Positions 16,781 to 25,505 of a stretch of DNA of 64,000 nucleotides are shown piece by piece (position 1 is the first letter of the stretch; each line of letters opens with the position of its first letter). A program made the translations under genes and the position numbers. Source of the stretch: Microbacterium sp. 18062 (GTDB lineage Bacteria > Actinomycetota > Actinomycetes > Actinomycetales > Microbacteriaceae); NCBI RefSeq assembly GCF_902706225.1, contig NZ_CACSKB010000008.1:25776-89775 (forward strand), written 5' to 3'. The notes below the pieces were generated by a model. That model was not told the origin of the DNA and made no database searches. It worked only from the letters and a program-made list of their open reading frames with translations.

Positions 16781-17519
16781 CGAACACCATCCCGCCGTCG
16801 ATGTGCAGGTGCTGACCGGTGAAGAAGCGCGCCTCGTGCGAGCAGAGGAAGACGACCAGGCCCGCGAGGTCCTTCGCCGTCGTGAGCTCCTGCAGCACCT
16901 GCGCACCGACGACCGCGTCGTAGACCTCCTGCGAGATCCCCGTCTCGGAGAGTCCGGGCGTGTCCACGAGGCTCGGCGCGAGGGCATTGGCGGTGATGTG
17001 CGGCCCGAGCTCCCGCGCGAGCGCCCGTGTCAGGCCCAGCACGCCCGCCTTCGATGCGATGTAGTGGACGCCGCCCAGGGGGGCGACGTTCACGACCGAG
17101 GACGACATGTTGATGATCCGTCCCCAGCCGTTGGCGTTCATCTGCGTGTAGAACGCCTTGCTCGTGAGGAACATCGCGTCGAGATTGACGCGCATCGTCT
17201 TCGACCACAGCTCCCAGCTCGTGTCGGCGAACGACGTCTGATGCGGGTGAAGTCCCGCGTTGTTGACGAGGATGTGCGCGGGGCCGAGCTCGGCCTCGAC
17301 CGCGACGGCAGCCGCGGCGACGGACTCGGGCGATGAGACGTCGGTGGGGACGCCGACCGCGCGGCGCCCCATCGCGGTGACGGATGCAACGAGCTCGGCG
17401 GAATCGGTGAGATCGAGCGAGGCGATGTCTGCGCCGGCAGCGGCAAGGCCCTCTGCCAGAGCGCGTCCGATCCCGCGCGCACCGCCTGTGACGACGGCGA
17501 CCTTGCCTTCCAGAGACAT
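16773..17519 (-). CDS. Short-chain dehydrogenase/reductase (FabG-like)
   Basis: 248 residues with TGGARGIGRALAEGLA, NNAGLHPHQ, SSSVVNVAP and catalytic YIASK. Length and order match classical SDRs. The start at 17519 follows GAGGGA 8 bp upstream; an in-frame ATG at 17543 is the alternative. It is co-transcribed with the transporter ATPase, so import and first oxidation or reduction of the substrate appear linked. The exact substrate is unknown. Confidence 0.85.
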   Translation of the reverse strand: MSLEGKVAVVTGGARGIGRALAEGLAAAGADIASLDLTDSAELVASVTAMGRRAVGVPTDVSSPESVAAAAVAVEAELGPAHILVNNAGLHPHQTSFADTSWELWSKTMRVNLDAMFLTSKAFYTQMNANGWGRIINMSSSVVNVAPLGGVHYIASKAGVLGLTRALARELGPHITANALAPSLVDTPGLSETGISQEVYDAVVGAQVLQELTTAKDLAGLVVFLCSHEARFFTGQHLHIDGGMVFGD

Positions 17520-17572
17520 CCGAACTCCCTCGTTCTGCGGCATCGCACGTTCGTCGTACGGGCCGTGCTCCC

Positions 17573-17639
17573 ACAGTAGGAGGAGGGGCGGAGGGCACCA
17601 ATACGAAGCCCGCGCGCATCTATGCATGAGATCGATGAA
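17573..17639 (-). promoter_or_regulatory. Conserved dyad promoter F, upstream of SDR and ATPase
   Basis: Reading the minus strand: dyad at 17639-17618 (TTCAT-N11-ATAGAT), 14 bp, TATTGGTGC at 17603-17595, 16 bp, -10 TACTGT at 17578-17573. The dyad-to--10 distance is 39 bp. The arms and the 14-bp gap match the other members; the -35-like block does not. Confidence 0.45.
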
Positions 17640-17707
17640 TGCGCCGGCCTGACCTCTGGCGCCGTGCCGGACGGCGCGGGACCACAGACGCGCGGGCCCA
17701 CGAGCGA
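17640..17707. other. Spacer between the two divergent promoters
   Basis: The 373-bp intergenic region 17520-17892 holds promoters F (minus) and E (plus). This central segment between their dyads is GC-rich and shows no gene or further motif that I can support. Confidence 0.5.
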
Positions 17708-17777
17708 CTCATCACGGAAACCCATGAATAGCGCGCAGGTCCGACTAATTCGCCGGCGGCGGTGCTACCTAAACTGA
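17708..17777 (+). promoter_or_regulatory. Conserved dyad promoter E, upstream of the lipoprotein gene
   Basis: Dyad CTCAT-N11-ATGAAT at 17708-17729, 14 bp, ACTAATTCG at 17744-17752, 16 bp, CTAAACTGA at 17769-17777 with -10 TAAACT. The dyad also carries the ACGG core next to the left arm that is seen in promoters C and D. The start codon is at 17893, giving a leader of about 110 bases. Confidence 0.55.
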
Positions 17778-17892
17778 GCGCGATCCGGCGTGGCCGGTGC
17801 CTTCTGCATCGGTGCCGACCTCTCGAGAGACCCAGACAGCGGCACGATCGTGCACGGGACTCGCCGGGCACGACTGCAAGGAGGCAGCACAC

Positions 17893-19521
17893 GTGTTCAC
17901 CAAGACCCGTACCGCGATCGTGGCGTCGATAACCGTCGCCGTGCTCGCTCTCACCGCCTGCACCGGCGGTAGCACCGACGATGGGAACGGCTCGCCGGGC
18001 GATGACATCACGATCGGCCCGTTCGGCGGCGAGCAGCTCGCCATCGGCGACCCCGTCCGCGGCGGCTCGTTCACCTACGGGTTGTCGTTCTCGGTGCCGA
18101 CCCTCGACTCCGCGGCCGCGATGGGCGGGTCGACCGAGTTCGCGCTGACGGCCGTCTACGACAACCTCATGCGCGTCGAGCCGGACGGTTCCGTGGGCCC
18201 CGGCATCGCTGAGGGGATCACGACCGATGACAACCTCGTCTGGACGCTCTCGCTCCGCGACGGCGTCGTCTTCTCCGACGGCGAGCCCTTCGACGCCGAC
18301 GCGGTCATCGCCCAGATCGAGCGGGTCGCGGCCGAGGACTCCGCCTCTCTCGAGGCCGCCGACGCGCGCTCGATCGCATCCGTCACGGCGCTCGACGCGC
18401 AGACCGTCGAGTTCACCCTCGCGGCCGAGAACTCGCAGTTCCCGCTTCTGCTCGCGCAGGGGTCGATGTCGATGATCGCCTCGCCCAAGGCCGTCGAGGA
18501 GCTCGGCGCCGACTTCGCTTTCACTCCGGTCGGAGCGGGACCGTTCGTCGTCGACTCCTTCACCCCCGACGGCGACATCGTCCTCTCGCGCAACGACACC
18601 TACTGGGACGAGGAGCTCCCGTACCTCGACGCGGCCACCCTCACCCCGGTCCTCGACGAGCAGTCGCGGATCTCCGGCGTGCTCTCCGGTGACCTGGATG
18701 CGAGCTCGGTCGCGTCGATCCCCGCGCTCCAATCCGCGCGCGACCAGGGTGCACTCGGCCTCGAGGAGCCGCGCTACAGCGGATACCTCTTCCAGCCCAA
18801 CATCGAGAACGAGCACCTCTCCGACATCCGCGTGCGCCAGGCGCTCAGCTACGCGATAGACCGGGACGCGATCAACGACGTCCTCTTCGAGGGTCTGCAC
18901 TCGCCGATGGACAGCTACCTCGTCCCCTCGCAGCCGTTCTATGAGGCCGGGCTCGTCCCCCAATACGACCCCGAGCAGGCCGTGGCGCTGATCGAGGAGT
19001 ACAAGGCCGACACGGGGGTCACCGAGATCTCGCTCGAGCTGATGGTCAACCAGATCCAGGAGTCCTCGGACCTGGGTGCGCTCCTCCAACAGCAGCTCGG
19101 CGAGGTCGGCATCGACCTCCAGCCGACCGTCATGGAGCCCGCGACCCAGATCTCGAACATCGTCGCCGGCACGTTCGACGCGATGCTCATGGACCGCGCC
19201 TTCCCCGCCGAGACGACGCAGATCTTCAGCCAGGCGTTCGGAGCGAACTTCCGCAACTTCGGCTCGGGCACCAACCCCGACTTCGACGCGCTCATCGCAC
19301 AGGCGGTCGCGGCTCCGACGGACGCAGACCGTCAGGCGGTGATCCCGGAGATGCTCGCGGTCCTCTCGGAGTGGATGCCCGTCGTCCCGATCGTCTCCAC
19401 CGGTCTCGGGCGCGTGCTCGGCCCGGATGTGGCCGGCTTCCCCGACGGCGACCCGAACGCGACCTCGTCGGAGATGTTCGACCTCCGCAAGGTCTGGATG
19501 GCTGCGGAGCAGTCGTCCTGA
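17893..19521 (+). CDS. ABC transporter substrate-binding lipoprotein (SBP family 5)
   Basis: 542 residues. The signal peptide ends in a lipobox, LALTAC, with acylated Cys23, so it is anchored on the outer face of the membrane. Family-5 hallmarks follow: DNLMRVEPDGSVGPGIAEG, DGVVFSDGEPFDADAV, RVRQALSYAIDRDAIN. Known: these bind peptides, opines, oligosaccharides or aromatic conjugates for Dpp/Opp-type importers. The start is GTG at 17893 with a perfect AAGGAGG 8 bp upstream. A strong hairpin follows the stop, isolating it from the permease genes. Promoter E drives it. Confidence 0.9.
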   Translation: MFTKTRTAIVASITVAVLALTACTGGSTDDGNGSPGDDITIGPFGGEQLAIGDPVRGGSFTYGLSFSVPTLDSAAAMGGSTEFALTAVYDNLMRVEPDGSVGPGIAEGITTDDNLVWTLSLRDGVVFSDGEPFDADAVIAQIERVAAEDSASLEAADARSIASVTALDAQTVEFTLAAENSQFPLLLAQGSMSMIASPKAVEELGADFAFTPVGAGPFVVDSFTPDGDIVLSRNDTYWDEELPYLDAATLTPVLDEQSRISGVLSGDLDASSVASIPALQSARDQGALGLEEPRYSGYLFQPNIENEHLSDIRVRQALSYAIDRDAINDVLFEGLHSPMDSYLVPSQPFYEAGLVPQYDPEQAVALIEEYKADTGVTEISLELMVNQIQESSDLGALLQQQLGEVGIDLQPTVMEPATQISNIVAGTFDAMLMDRAFPAETTQIFSQAFGANFRNFGSGTNPDFDALIAQAVAAPTDADRQAVIPEMLAVLSEWMPVVPIVSTGLGRVLGPDVAGFPDGDPNATSSEMFDLRKVWMAAEQSS

Positions 19522-19531
19522 CGGCCTCGCG

Positions 19532-19573
19532 ACGCGTCGATCCGACTACCCTCCGGTGGTCGGATCGACGCGT
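19532..19573 (+). terminator. 19-bp hairpin after the lipoprotein gene
   Basis: Arms 19532-19550 and 19555-19573 pair over 19 bp (one G-U) around a CTCC loop. There is no U-tract. Placed 10 bp after the binding-protein stop, it probably protects that mRNA 3' end and limits read-through, which would give the usual excess of binding protein over permease. Confidence 0.65.
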
Positions 19574-19643
19574 GTGCCGCGAGCGCATCGTCGAGCACGG
19601 GGACGCCACGCAGGTCGGCACCGACGACGGGCGGCCTCGCGAG

Positions 19644-19710
19644 CTATAGGCGGGGCCATATGAGTGCCGCCGGTTTCACTCTCATCCGGCCTTCGCGACT
19701 TTCCTAGACT
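19644..19710 (+). promoter_or_regulatory. Weaker dyad promoter G, upstream of the permease operon
   Basis: A 22-bp element at 19644-19665 matches promoter C's dyad at 13 of 22 positions, including CGGGG and ATGA. It is followed by 14 bp, TCTCATCCG at 19680-19688, 16 bp, and -10 TAGACT at 19705-19710. The start codon is at 19791. This is the least certain member of the group. Confidence 0.35.
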
Positions 19711-19790
19711 GGCCCAGCCGGGACTTCCTCGCAGGCGCACGGCGTCGAGGATCGGCAGTCCGTCAACGATGACAACGACGCAGGAGAACG

Positions 19791-20741
19791 ATGAAGGACC
19801 TCGCATTCAGAGTCGTGCACCTGGTCGTGGTGCTCTTCGGCGTAAGCGTGCTGACGTTCCTGCTGATCCGGCTCATCCCGGGCGACCCGGCGCTCGCGAT
19901 CGCGGCCACGACCGGCAACGTCGACCGCGAGATGCTCGAGCGGGTGCGCGAGAGCCTAGGGCTGAACCTGCCGCTCTGGGAGCAGTACGGACGATGGATC
20001 GGCGGGATCGTCCAAGGCGACTTCGGGACCTCGTTCCGCACGAACCAGGATGTCGCGACGGCCATCGGCGAGCGGCTGCCCGTGACGCTGCACATGGTGA
20101 TCATGGCGCAGGTCATGAGCCTCGCGATCGCGCTCCCGATCGCTCTCTACGTCGCCCCCCGGCGCGATCGTGCCACCGACCGCATCATCGCGGCGGTGAC
20201 GTTCGCCCTACAGGCCATCCCCAACTACGTCCTGTCGATCTTCGGCATCCTCGTCTTCGCCGTGACCCTCGGATGGCTCCCGGCCCTCGGCTACGTTCCG
20301 CTGAGCGAAGGGCTCTGGGCGAGCACGGTCTCGCTCATGATCCCCGTGTCCGCGATCAGCGCCCTGCTCATCGCGATGTACATCCGGGTGCTGCGCGGCT
20401 CGACCATCGAGACCCTGCAGATGGAGTACATGCTCGTGGGCAAGTCCCTGGGCTACTCCCGCCGGCGTCTGCTCTGGCAGTTCGGCCTCAAGCCCTCCCT
20501 GCCCCCGCTCGTGACGGTCGTCGGCCTCAACTTCGGCGTCCTCTTCGGCGCGACCGTCGTCGTGGAGGTGATCTGCGGCATCCGCGGGATCGGCACCCTG
20601 CTGCTCAGCGCGATCGACAGCCGCGACTACATCGTCGTCCAGAGCGTCGTGCTCGTCTTCGCCGTCGCCTACGTGCTGGCCAACTTCGCGGCCGACCTCT
20701 TCCACCTGGCCATCGACCCCCGAGTGCGAGCGACCGCATGA
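19791..20741 (+). CDS. ABC transporter permease (DppB-like)
   Basis: 316 residues with an N-terminal membrane segment followed by GDPALAIA and FGTSFRTNQDVATAIGERLPVTL. There are about six transmembrane helices and the EAA-type cytoplasmic loop YMLVGKSLGYSRRRLLWQFGLKPSL. Known: with DppC it forms the channel of a family-5 importer. AGGAGA precedes the ATG. It overlaps the next permease by ATGA. Its partners are the lipoprotein upstream and the double ATPase on the opposite strand. Confidence 0.88.
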   Translation: MKDLAFRVVHLVVVLFGVSVLTFLLIRLIPGDPALAIAATTGNVDREMLERVRESLGLNLPLWEQYGRWIGGIVQGDFGTSFRTNQDVATAIGERLPVTLHMVIMAQVMSLAIALPIALYVAPRRDRATDRIIAAVTFALQAIPNYVLSIFGILVFAVTLGWLPALGYVPLSEGLWASTVSLMIPVSAISALLIAMYIRVLRGSTIETLQMEYMLVGKSLGYSRRRLLWQFGLKPSLPPLVTVVGLNFGVLFGATVVVEVICGIRGIGTLLLSAIDSRDYIVVQSVVLVFAVAYVLANFAADLFHLAIDPRVRATA

Positions 20742-21619
20742 CCGACTCCCCCGCCTCCCTGACCACCTCGATCCCCGTCGACACCCGGGGGATCCGCGAT
20801 CGGCGCATCCCAGGGCTCGTCATCTTCTCGATGATCTGGATGACCATGCTGGTGGTCCTCGTCGTCCTCCAGCCGGTGCTTCCTCTCCCCGGCCCGGCGA
20901 CTCCGGACTATGCTGCCGTCCGCCTCACCCCGCTCACGGACTGGGTCCATCCCCTGGGGACCGATCAGCTCGGGCGCGACATCCTCTCCCGTGTCATCTC
21001 GGGGGCGGGGGTCAGCCTCGCCGTCGGCGTGGGCTCGGTCCTCATCGCGCTCGTGCTGGGCACACTCATCGGCACCCTCGCGGGCTACTTCGGCGGCGGC
21101 ACCGACCGCGCACTGGGTTGGCTCATCGACATCCTCCTCGCCTTCCCCGCCCTCATCGCGATGATCGCGATCACGACCTTCCTCGGCCCGAGCCTGGTCA
21201 CCCTGATCGTCGCCCTCGGCGTCGTCTCGTTGCCGATGGTGGCGCGGGTCGCGCGGTCCGCCGCGCGCACCTACGCCCAGCGCGACTTCGTGCAGGCGGC
21301 CAAGGCCATGGGCACGAGCGAGGCGCGGATCGTCACCCGCGACATCCTGCCCAACATCGCCATCACCGTGCTGTCGTTCGGCATCACCCTCGTCGCGATC
21401 GCGATCGCCGCGGAGGGCGCGCTGAGCTTCCTCGGCCTCGGCGTCCCCCCGCCGCAGGCGAGCTGGGGCGGCATGATGAACGAGGGACGCGCGCAGCTGC
21501 GCAACGCGCCATGGATCGTCATGATCCCCGCGGTCGTGATGTGCGTCACCCTGCTGGCGATCAACTTCATCGCCGACTGGCTCGGCCGCGGCTCCGACAC
21601 CCGCGGCTCGCATGTCTGA
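20738..21619 (+). CDS. ABC transporter permease (DppC-like)
   Basis: 293 residues. GTDQLGRDILSRVISGAGVSL and the EAA loop FVQAAKAMGTSEARIVTRDILPNI identify the DppC subunit, with FLGLGVPPPQASWGGMMNEGR near the C-terminus. About six membrane helices are visible. The ATG at 20738 overlaps the DppB-like stop, and its own 3' end overlaps the following aldehyde dehydrogenase by 8 bp, so the three are translated together. Confidence 0.88.
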   Translation: MTDSPASLTTSIPVDTRGIRDRRIPGLVIFSMIWMTMLVVLVVLQPVLPLPGPATPDYAAVRLTPLTDWVHPLGTDQLGRDILSRVISGAGVSLAVGVGSVLIALVLGTLIGTLAGYFGGGTDRALGWLIDILLAFPALIAMIAITTFLGPSLVTLIVALGVVSLPMVARVARSAARTYAQRDFVQAAKAMGTSEARIVTRDILPNIAITVLSFGITLVAIAIAAEGALSFLGLGVPPPQASWGGMMNEGRAQLRNAPWIVMIPAVVMCVTLLAINFIADWLGRGSDTRGSHV

Positions 21620-23087
21620 CCGCGCCGCATCCGCCGAGAGAGTCGTCCGGCTGCTCATCGAGGATGAGTGGGTCGAGGGCACCGGCGAGCGGATCCCCGT
21701 CGTCGACCCCTCGACCGGCGCCGCCATCGCGACCCTCGCGACGGCGGATGCGCACGATGTCGACCGCGCAGTGCGGGCGGCACGGATCGCCTTCGACGAC
21801 GGACCGTGGGCGCGGATGCGTCCGAAGGAGAGAGCCCGGCTGCTCTGGCGCGTCGCGGAGCTGATCGATGCCGACGCCGAGAAGCTGGGCGCCCTAGAGA
21901 GCCTCGACACGGGTAAGCCGCTGCACATCGCGCGCGACATCGAGCTGCCGGCGGCCGCAGAGGCCTTCCGCTACTACGCCGGATGGGCGACGAAGCTGTC
22001 GGGTCAGACCAAGAACGTCTCGCTTCCCGGCGAGTGGCTCGCCATGACCCTGCGCGAGCCCATCGGTGTGGCAGGTCTCATCGTCCCTTGGAACAGTCCG
22101 CTGCTGATGGCCGCGACCAAGCTCGCGCCCGCGCTCGCCGCCGGATGCACGGCCGTGCTGAAACCCGCGGAGCTCACCCCGCTGAGCGCAGAGCGCCTGG
22201 GAGAGCTCATCCTCGAGGCGGGCATTCCCCCCGGGGTCGTGAGCATCGTCCCAGGTCTCGGATCCATCGCGGGCCAGACCCTCGCGGAGCATTCCCTGGT
22301 CGACAAGATCACCTTCACCGGATCGACCGCGGTCGGCAAGCACCTGCTCGCCACCGTCGCCGGCACGCTCAAGCGGATCACCCTCGAACTCGGCGGCAAG
22401 TCGCCGGTCGTCGTCTTCTCCGACGCCGACCTCGGCCGCGCCATCCCGAGCGCGGCGATGGGCGTCTTCGCCAACACCGGCCAGATCTGCGGCGCCGGAT
22501 CACGCCTCTTCGTCGACGAGTCCGTCGCGGACGAGGTCATCTCCGGGATCGCCGACATCGCACGGGACCTCCGCATCGGCGGCGGACAGGAGCCGGGAGT
22601 ACAGATCGGACCGGTGATCTCCGACGCGCAGCGCACCCGGGTGCTCTCCTACGTCTACTCCGCGCCTGAGGACGGCGCGGAGGTCGTCGTCGGCGGGAGT
22701 CCGATCGAACGACCGGGATTCTTCGTGGAGCCCACGGTCGTGCGGGTCGAGAACCCGATGGCCCGCATCGCGCGCGAAGAGGTGTTCGGCCCAGTCCTCA
22801 CCGTGCAGACCTTCTCGGCGCGCGAGTCGGTCGAGACCATCGCGCTCCGAGCGAACGACAGCGACTACGGACTCTCCTCGAGCATCTGGACGCGTGACAT
22901 CACTCGCGCGCACCGCCTCGCCCGGCGCCTCCGGGCCGGCGAGGTGCGCATCAACACCGCGTTCGGGATGGATGAGGACATGCCCTTCGGCGGTACGAAG
23001 CAGTCCGGCTGGGGCAAGGAATACGGCGGGGAGGGCGTAGAAGCATACACCCAGCTGAAGTCCGTGACCGTGGACATCACGCCGTGA
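21612..23087 (+). CDS. Aldehyde dehydrogenase (betaine/benzaldehyde type)
   Basis: 491 residues: VPWNSPLLMAATKLAPAL, FTGSTAVGKHL, ELGGKSPVVV with the general-base Glu, catalytic Cys293 in NTGQICGAGSR, and EEVFGPVL. Known: this branch oxidises hydrophobic or aromatic aldehydes with NAD. Its overlap with a permease gene (8 bp) is unusual and ties import of the substrate to oxidation of an aldehyde derived from it. It is distinct from the ALDH at 11-12.5 kb. Confidence 0.88.
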   Translation: MSDRAASAERVVRLLIEDEWVEGTGERIPVVDPSTGAAIATLATADAHDVDRAVRAARIAFDDGPWARMRPKERARLLWRVAELIDADAEKLGALESLDTGKPLHIARDIELPAAAEAFRYYAGWATKLSGQTKNVSLPGEWLAMTLREPIGVAGLIVPWNSPLLMAATKLAPALAAGCTAVLKPAELTPLSAERLGELILEAGIPPGVVSIVPGLGSIAGQTLAEHSLVDKITFTGSTAVGKHLLATVAGTLKRITLELGGKSPVVVFSDADLGRAIPSAAMGVFANTGQICGAGSRLFVDESVADEVISGIADIARDLRIGGGQEPGVQIGPVISDAQRTRVLSYVYSAPEDGAEVVVGGSPIERPGFFVEPTVVRVENPMARIAREEVFGPVLTVQTFSARESVETIALRANDSDYGLSSSIWTRDITRAHRLARRLRAGEVRINTAFGMDEDMPFGGTKQSGWGKEYGGEGVEAYTQLKSVTVDITP

Positions 23088-23094
23088 CGCACGT

Positions 23095-23107
23095 CTATGA
23101 TCTATAG
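23095..23107 (-). promoter_or_regulatory. CTAT-N5-ATAG operator over the GntR promoter
   Basis: CTATGATCTATAG is a CTAT-GATCT-ATAG dyad whose reverse complement, CTATAGATCATAG, differs by one base from the site at 23855-23867. It contains TATGAT (23096-23101), a good -10 box, with TGGACA at 23071-23076 as a possible -35. Transcription would start near 23108, so a leaderless message beginning at GTG 23109 is likely. The position implies autorepression. Confidence 0.6.
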
Positions 23108-23108
23108 C

Positions 23109-23801
23109 GTGTCAGCTGTGGAGTCCCGCCCTCTCCTTCCGGGGCACGCCTCACGCCGGAGTCTCACCAAGGCGGACGCGGCATACGCGGAGATCCGCGA
23201 GCGCATCCTGTCGTGCGAGCTTGCGCCGGGTTCGGTGATCGAGCAGGAGTCCCTCGCCGCGTGGCTCGGGTCATCGACCACACCGGTTCGCGAATCGCTG
23301 CGCCGCCTCGCAGCCGAGCAGCTGGTCATACTGCCCGCCCACAGCGACGCACGGATCGCGTCGGTCTCTCTCGAGGAGTTCCAGGAGCTGCACACCGTCC
23401 GGCTGGGCCTGGAGACCCTCGCCGCGAGCATAGCGGCCACCAAGCTCACCGCCGCCGACGTCAGCCGTCTCCGCGATCTGCTCGCCGCGCCCGAAGGGGT
23501 GTCCGATCCCGTGAGCGATGATCGCAGCGGCGCTCTCCACCGCGCGATCTACGCCGCGTCGCTCAACCGCACCATCATCCAGATCCTCGACTCGACGTGG
23601 GATCGCATCGGCCGCTATCGCGTTCTGCTCGCCCGCGCAGGTGCGGTACCGTCCTGCCGCACGCGCGAGCACGAAGTCATCATCGACGCGCTCGAGCGGC
23701 ACGACTCCGACGGGGCGAGCCGGCTCGTGCAGCAGCACCTGGACGACACGTTCCGCGTGATCCTGCCGGCCGCAGCGGACGCACTGCAGCCCTACGCCTG
23801 A
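23109..23801 (+). CDS. GntR-family regulator (FCD subfamily)
   Basis: About 230 residues: winged helix at about 15-80 (AYAEIRERILSCELAPGS, then VRESLRRLAAEQLV) and FCD domain (FQELHTVRLGLETLAA, ALHRAIYAASLN, HEVIIDALERHD) with the usual His/Asp ligands. I prefer GTG 23109 over the ATG at 23097 because the latter lies inside the -10/operator sequence. Known: these proteins sense acidic metabolites and usually repress. The shared AGATYATAG site suggests that it controls itself, the MFS gene and the FAD-oxidoreductase operon. Confidence 0.82.
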   Translation: MSAVESRPLLPGHASRRSLTKADAAYAEIRERILSCELAPGSVIEQESLAAWLGSSTTPVRESLRRLAAEQLVILPAHSDARIASVSLEEFQELHTVRLGLETLAASIAATKLTAADVSRLRDLLAAPEGVSDPVSDDRSGALHRAIYAASLNRTIIQILDSTWDRIGRYRVLLARAGAVPSCRTREHEVIIDALERHDSDGASRLVQQHLDDTFRVILPAAADALQPYA

Positions 23802-23854
23802 CGATCAGGCGATGGCCGACCGGTGCCAGCGCGAGCTGTCGTCGAATCGGTCAC

Positions 23855-23867
23855 CTATAGATTATAG
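23855..23867 (+). promoter_or_regulatory. CTAT-N5-ATAG operator over the MFS promoter
   Basis: CTATAGATTATAG, followed by GGCTATAGC, lies directly before the GTG start at 23877. The AT-rich block offers TATAGG or TATAGC as a -10 box, again implying a very short or absent leader. It matches the site on the GntR promoter at 12 of 13 positions in inverted orientation. Confidence 0.6.
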
Positions 23868-23876
23868 GCTATAGCA

Positions 23877-25370
23877 GTGAGCACACCATCGATGATCGAA
23901 AAGCGGGCACCTCGTGGGGCGCACGGGCGGCGACTCGCTTCCCGCGGCGGCGGGACAGCCCGTCATCCGGGCGGGATGGTCGCCGCCCTCCTCTCCGCCG
24001 GCCTCAGCGCCGCTCTCGTCGCCACGATCCTGCTCCCGATCCAGTCGGTGCTCCCCGAGCTCCTCGACGCACCTCGCGACGCGACGGCCTGGGCTGTCAC
24101 CATCACTCTGCTGACCAACGCGATCGCGACCCCGATCGCCGGCAAGCTCGGCGACATGTACGGACGCCGCCGCGTGCTGCTGTCGCTGCTCGCGCTGCAG
24201 CTGGTCGGCGCCGTCACCGCGGCGCTCGCGGCCACGGTCGGGCAGCTCATCGTCGGCCGAGGGCTCCAGGGCGTCGCGATGGGGGCCATCCCTCTGGGCA
24301 TCGCGATCATGCGCGACCGCCTCCCGGCCCGCTCGCTCGGGCCCTCCATCGGATTCATGTCCGCGACGATCGGCCTGGGCGGCGCGCTGGGGCTCCCGCT
24401 CGCAGGGTTCGTGACGATGCATCTCGACTGGCATGCGCTGTTCTGGATCTCGGGGGCGATGTCGCTGACGAGCATTCTGCTCATCCTCTGGCTCGTTCCT
24501 GAAAGCCCCGTTCGTGCGCGGGGCGCGCTCGACGTGCTGGGGGGAGTACTCCTGGCGGGAGCGCTGACCGCCCTCCTGCTGGGAATCACCCAGGGACAGG
24601 CGTGGGGCTGGGTCTCGTGGCCGACGCTCGGCGCGCTGGCGGGCGGCAGCATCGTGCTCGGGGTGTGGGTCGCCTGGGAGCTGCGGGTCAGCAACCCGAT
24701 CGCCGACCTCCGCGTGGCCTTCCGCCCGACCGTGCTGCTCACCAACCTCACCTCGACGGCGCTGTCGTTCGCCGTCTTCGCCGGCAACATCATCTTCCCC
24801 CAGCTGCTCGCGGCTCCCGCCGGCCGGGGGATGGGAGCCGGGCTTTCGCTGGAGGCGACCGGGCTCGTGCTCCTGGCCGGATCGGTCGCACTCGTGGTCG
24901 CCTCGCCGATCGCGGGACGCCTCCTGCTCTGGGCAGGTCCGCGGATGATGCTCTGCCTCGGCGGCGTGATCAGCGTGGCAGCCTATGTGCTCGCGCTCTG
25001 CGCGGGAGGCAGCGCCCTGCTCCTGACCGTCTCGAGCATCCTCGTCGGTCTTGCGGCGGGCACCTCCTACGCCGCCATGCCGACCCTGATCATGCGCGCG
25101 GTCCCCATCACCGACACGGGCGCCGCGAACGGGCTCAACGCGCTCATGCGCGCGATCGGCACGACACTCGCCGCAGCCTCGATCGGGACCGTCTACGCCA
25201 CCGGAGCGGTCTCGATCGCGGGCCAGTCCGTCCCGAGCGACCCGGCGTTCACACTCACCATCGTTCTGGCGCTCGGTGCCGGCGCGATCGGCGCGATCAT
25301 CGCCCTGATGATCCCCGGCGGGGGCCGGCGGCACACCGGCGAAGCAGCATCCGCTCACGGACGGGCCTGA
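23877..25370 (+). CDS. MFS transporter, DHA2-like (14-TM) drug/proton antiporter family
   Basis: 497 residues, strongly hydrophobic, with motif A as GKLGDMYGRRRVL after the second helix and a possible motif C region (GFMSATIGLGGALGLPLAG). Length and helix count suit a 14-helix exporter. The start is GTG at 23877 immediately after the operator. Known: DHA2 proteins export hydrophobic drugs or metabolites, and some import aromatic acids. Shared control with the GntR gene suggests a substrate linked to this catabolic region. Confidence 0.82.
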   Translation: MSTPSMIEKRAPRGAHGRRLASRGGGTARHPGGMVAALLSAGLSAALVATILLPIQSVLPELLDAPRDATAWAVTITLLTNAIATPIAGKLGDMYGRRRVLLSLLALQLVGAVTAALAATVGQLIVGRGLQGVAMGAIPLGIAIMRDRLPARSLGPSIGFMSATIGLGGALGLPLAGFVTMHLDWHALFWISGAMSLTSILLILWLVPESPVRARGALDVLGGVLLAGALTALLLGITQGQAWGWVSWPTLGALAGGSIVLGVWVAWELRVSNPIADLRVAFRPTVLLTNLTSTALSFAVFAGNIIFPQLLAAPAGRGMGAGLSLEATGLVLLAGSVALVVASPIAGRLLLWAGPRMMLCLGGVISVAAYVLALCAGGSALLLTVSSILVGLAAGTSYAAMPTLIMRAVPITDTGAANGLNALMRAIGTTLAAASIGTVYATGAVSIAGQSVPSDPAFTLTIVLALGAGAIGAIIALMIPGGGRRHTGEAASAHGRA

Positions 25371-25505
25371 CGCAGCGGCATCCGCTCGCCCCCGGCGCCC
25401 CTCGCTCGCAACGCCCGCTCGGCGTATGTCGCGAGGGGCGGCACGGACGACGAACGCAGGATCCGACACCCCGAAGGGGGCGGACCCTGCGCCTCGCGAG
25501 GTGGC

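Noticed and set aside
23097..23108. ATG 23097 as start of the GntR gene
   Set aside because: The codon is part of the TATGAT -10 box and of the operator dyad, and no ribosome site precedes it.
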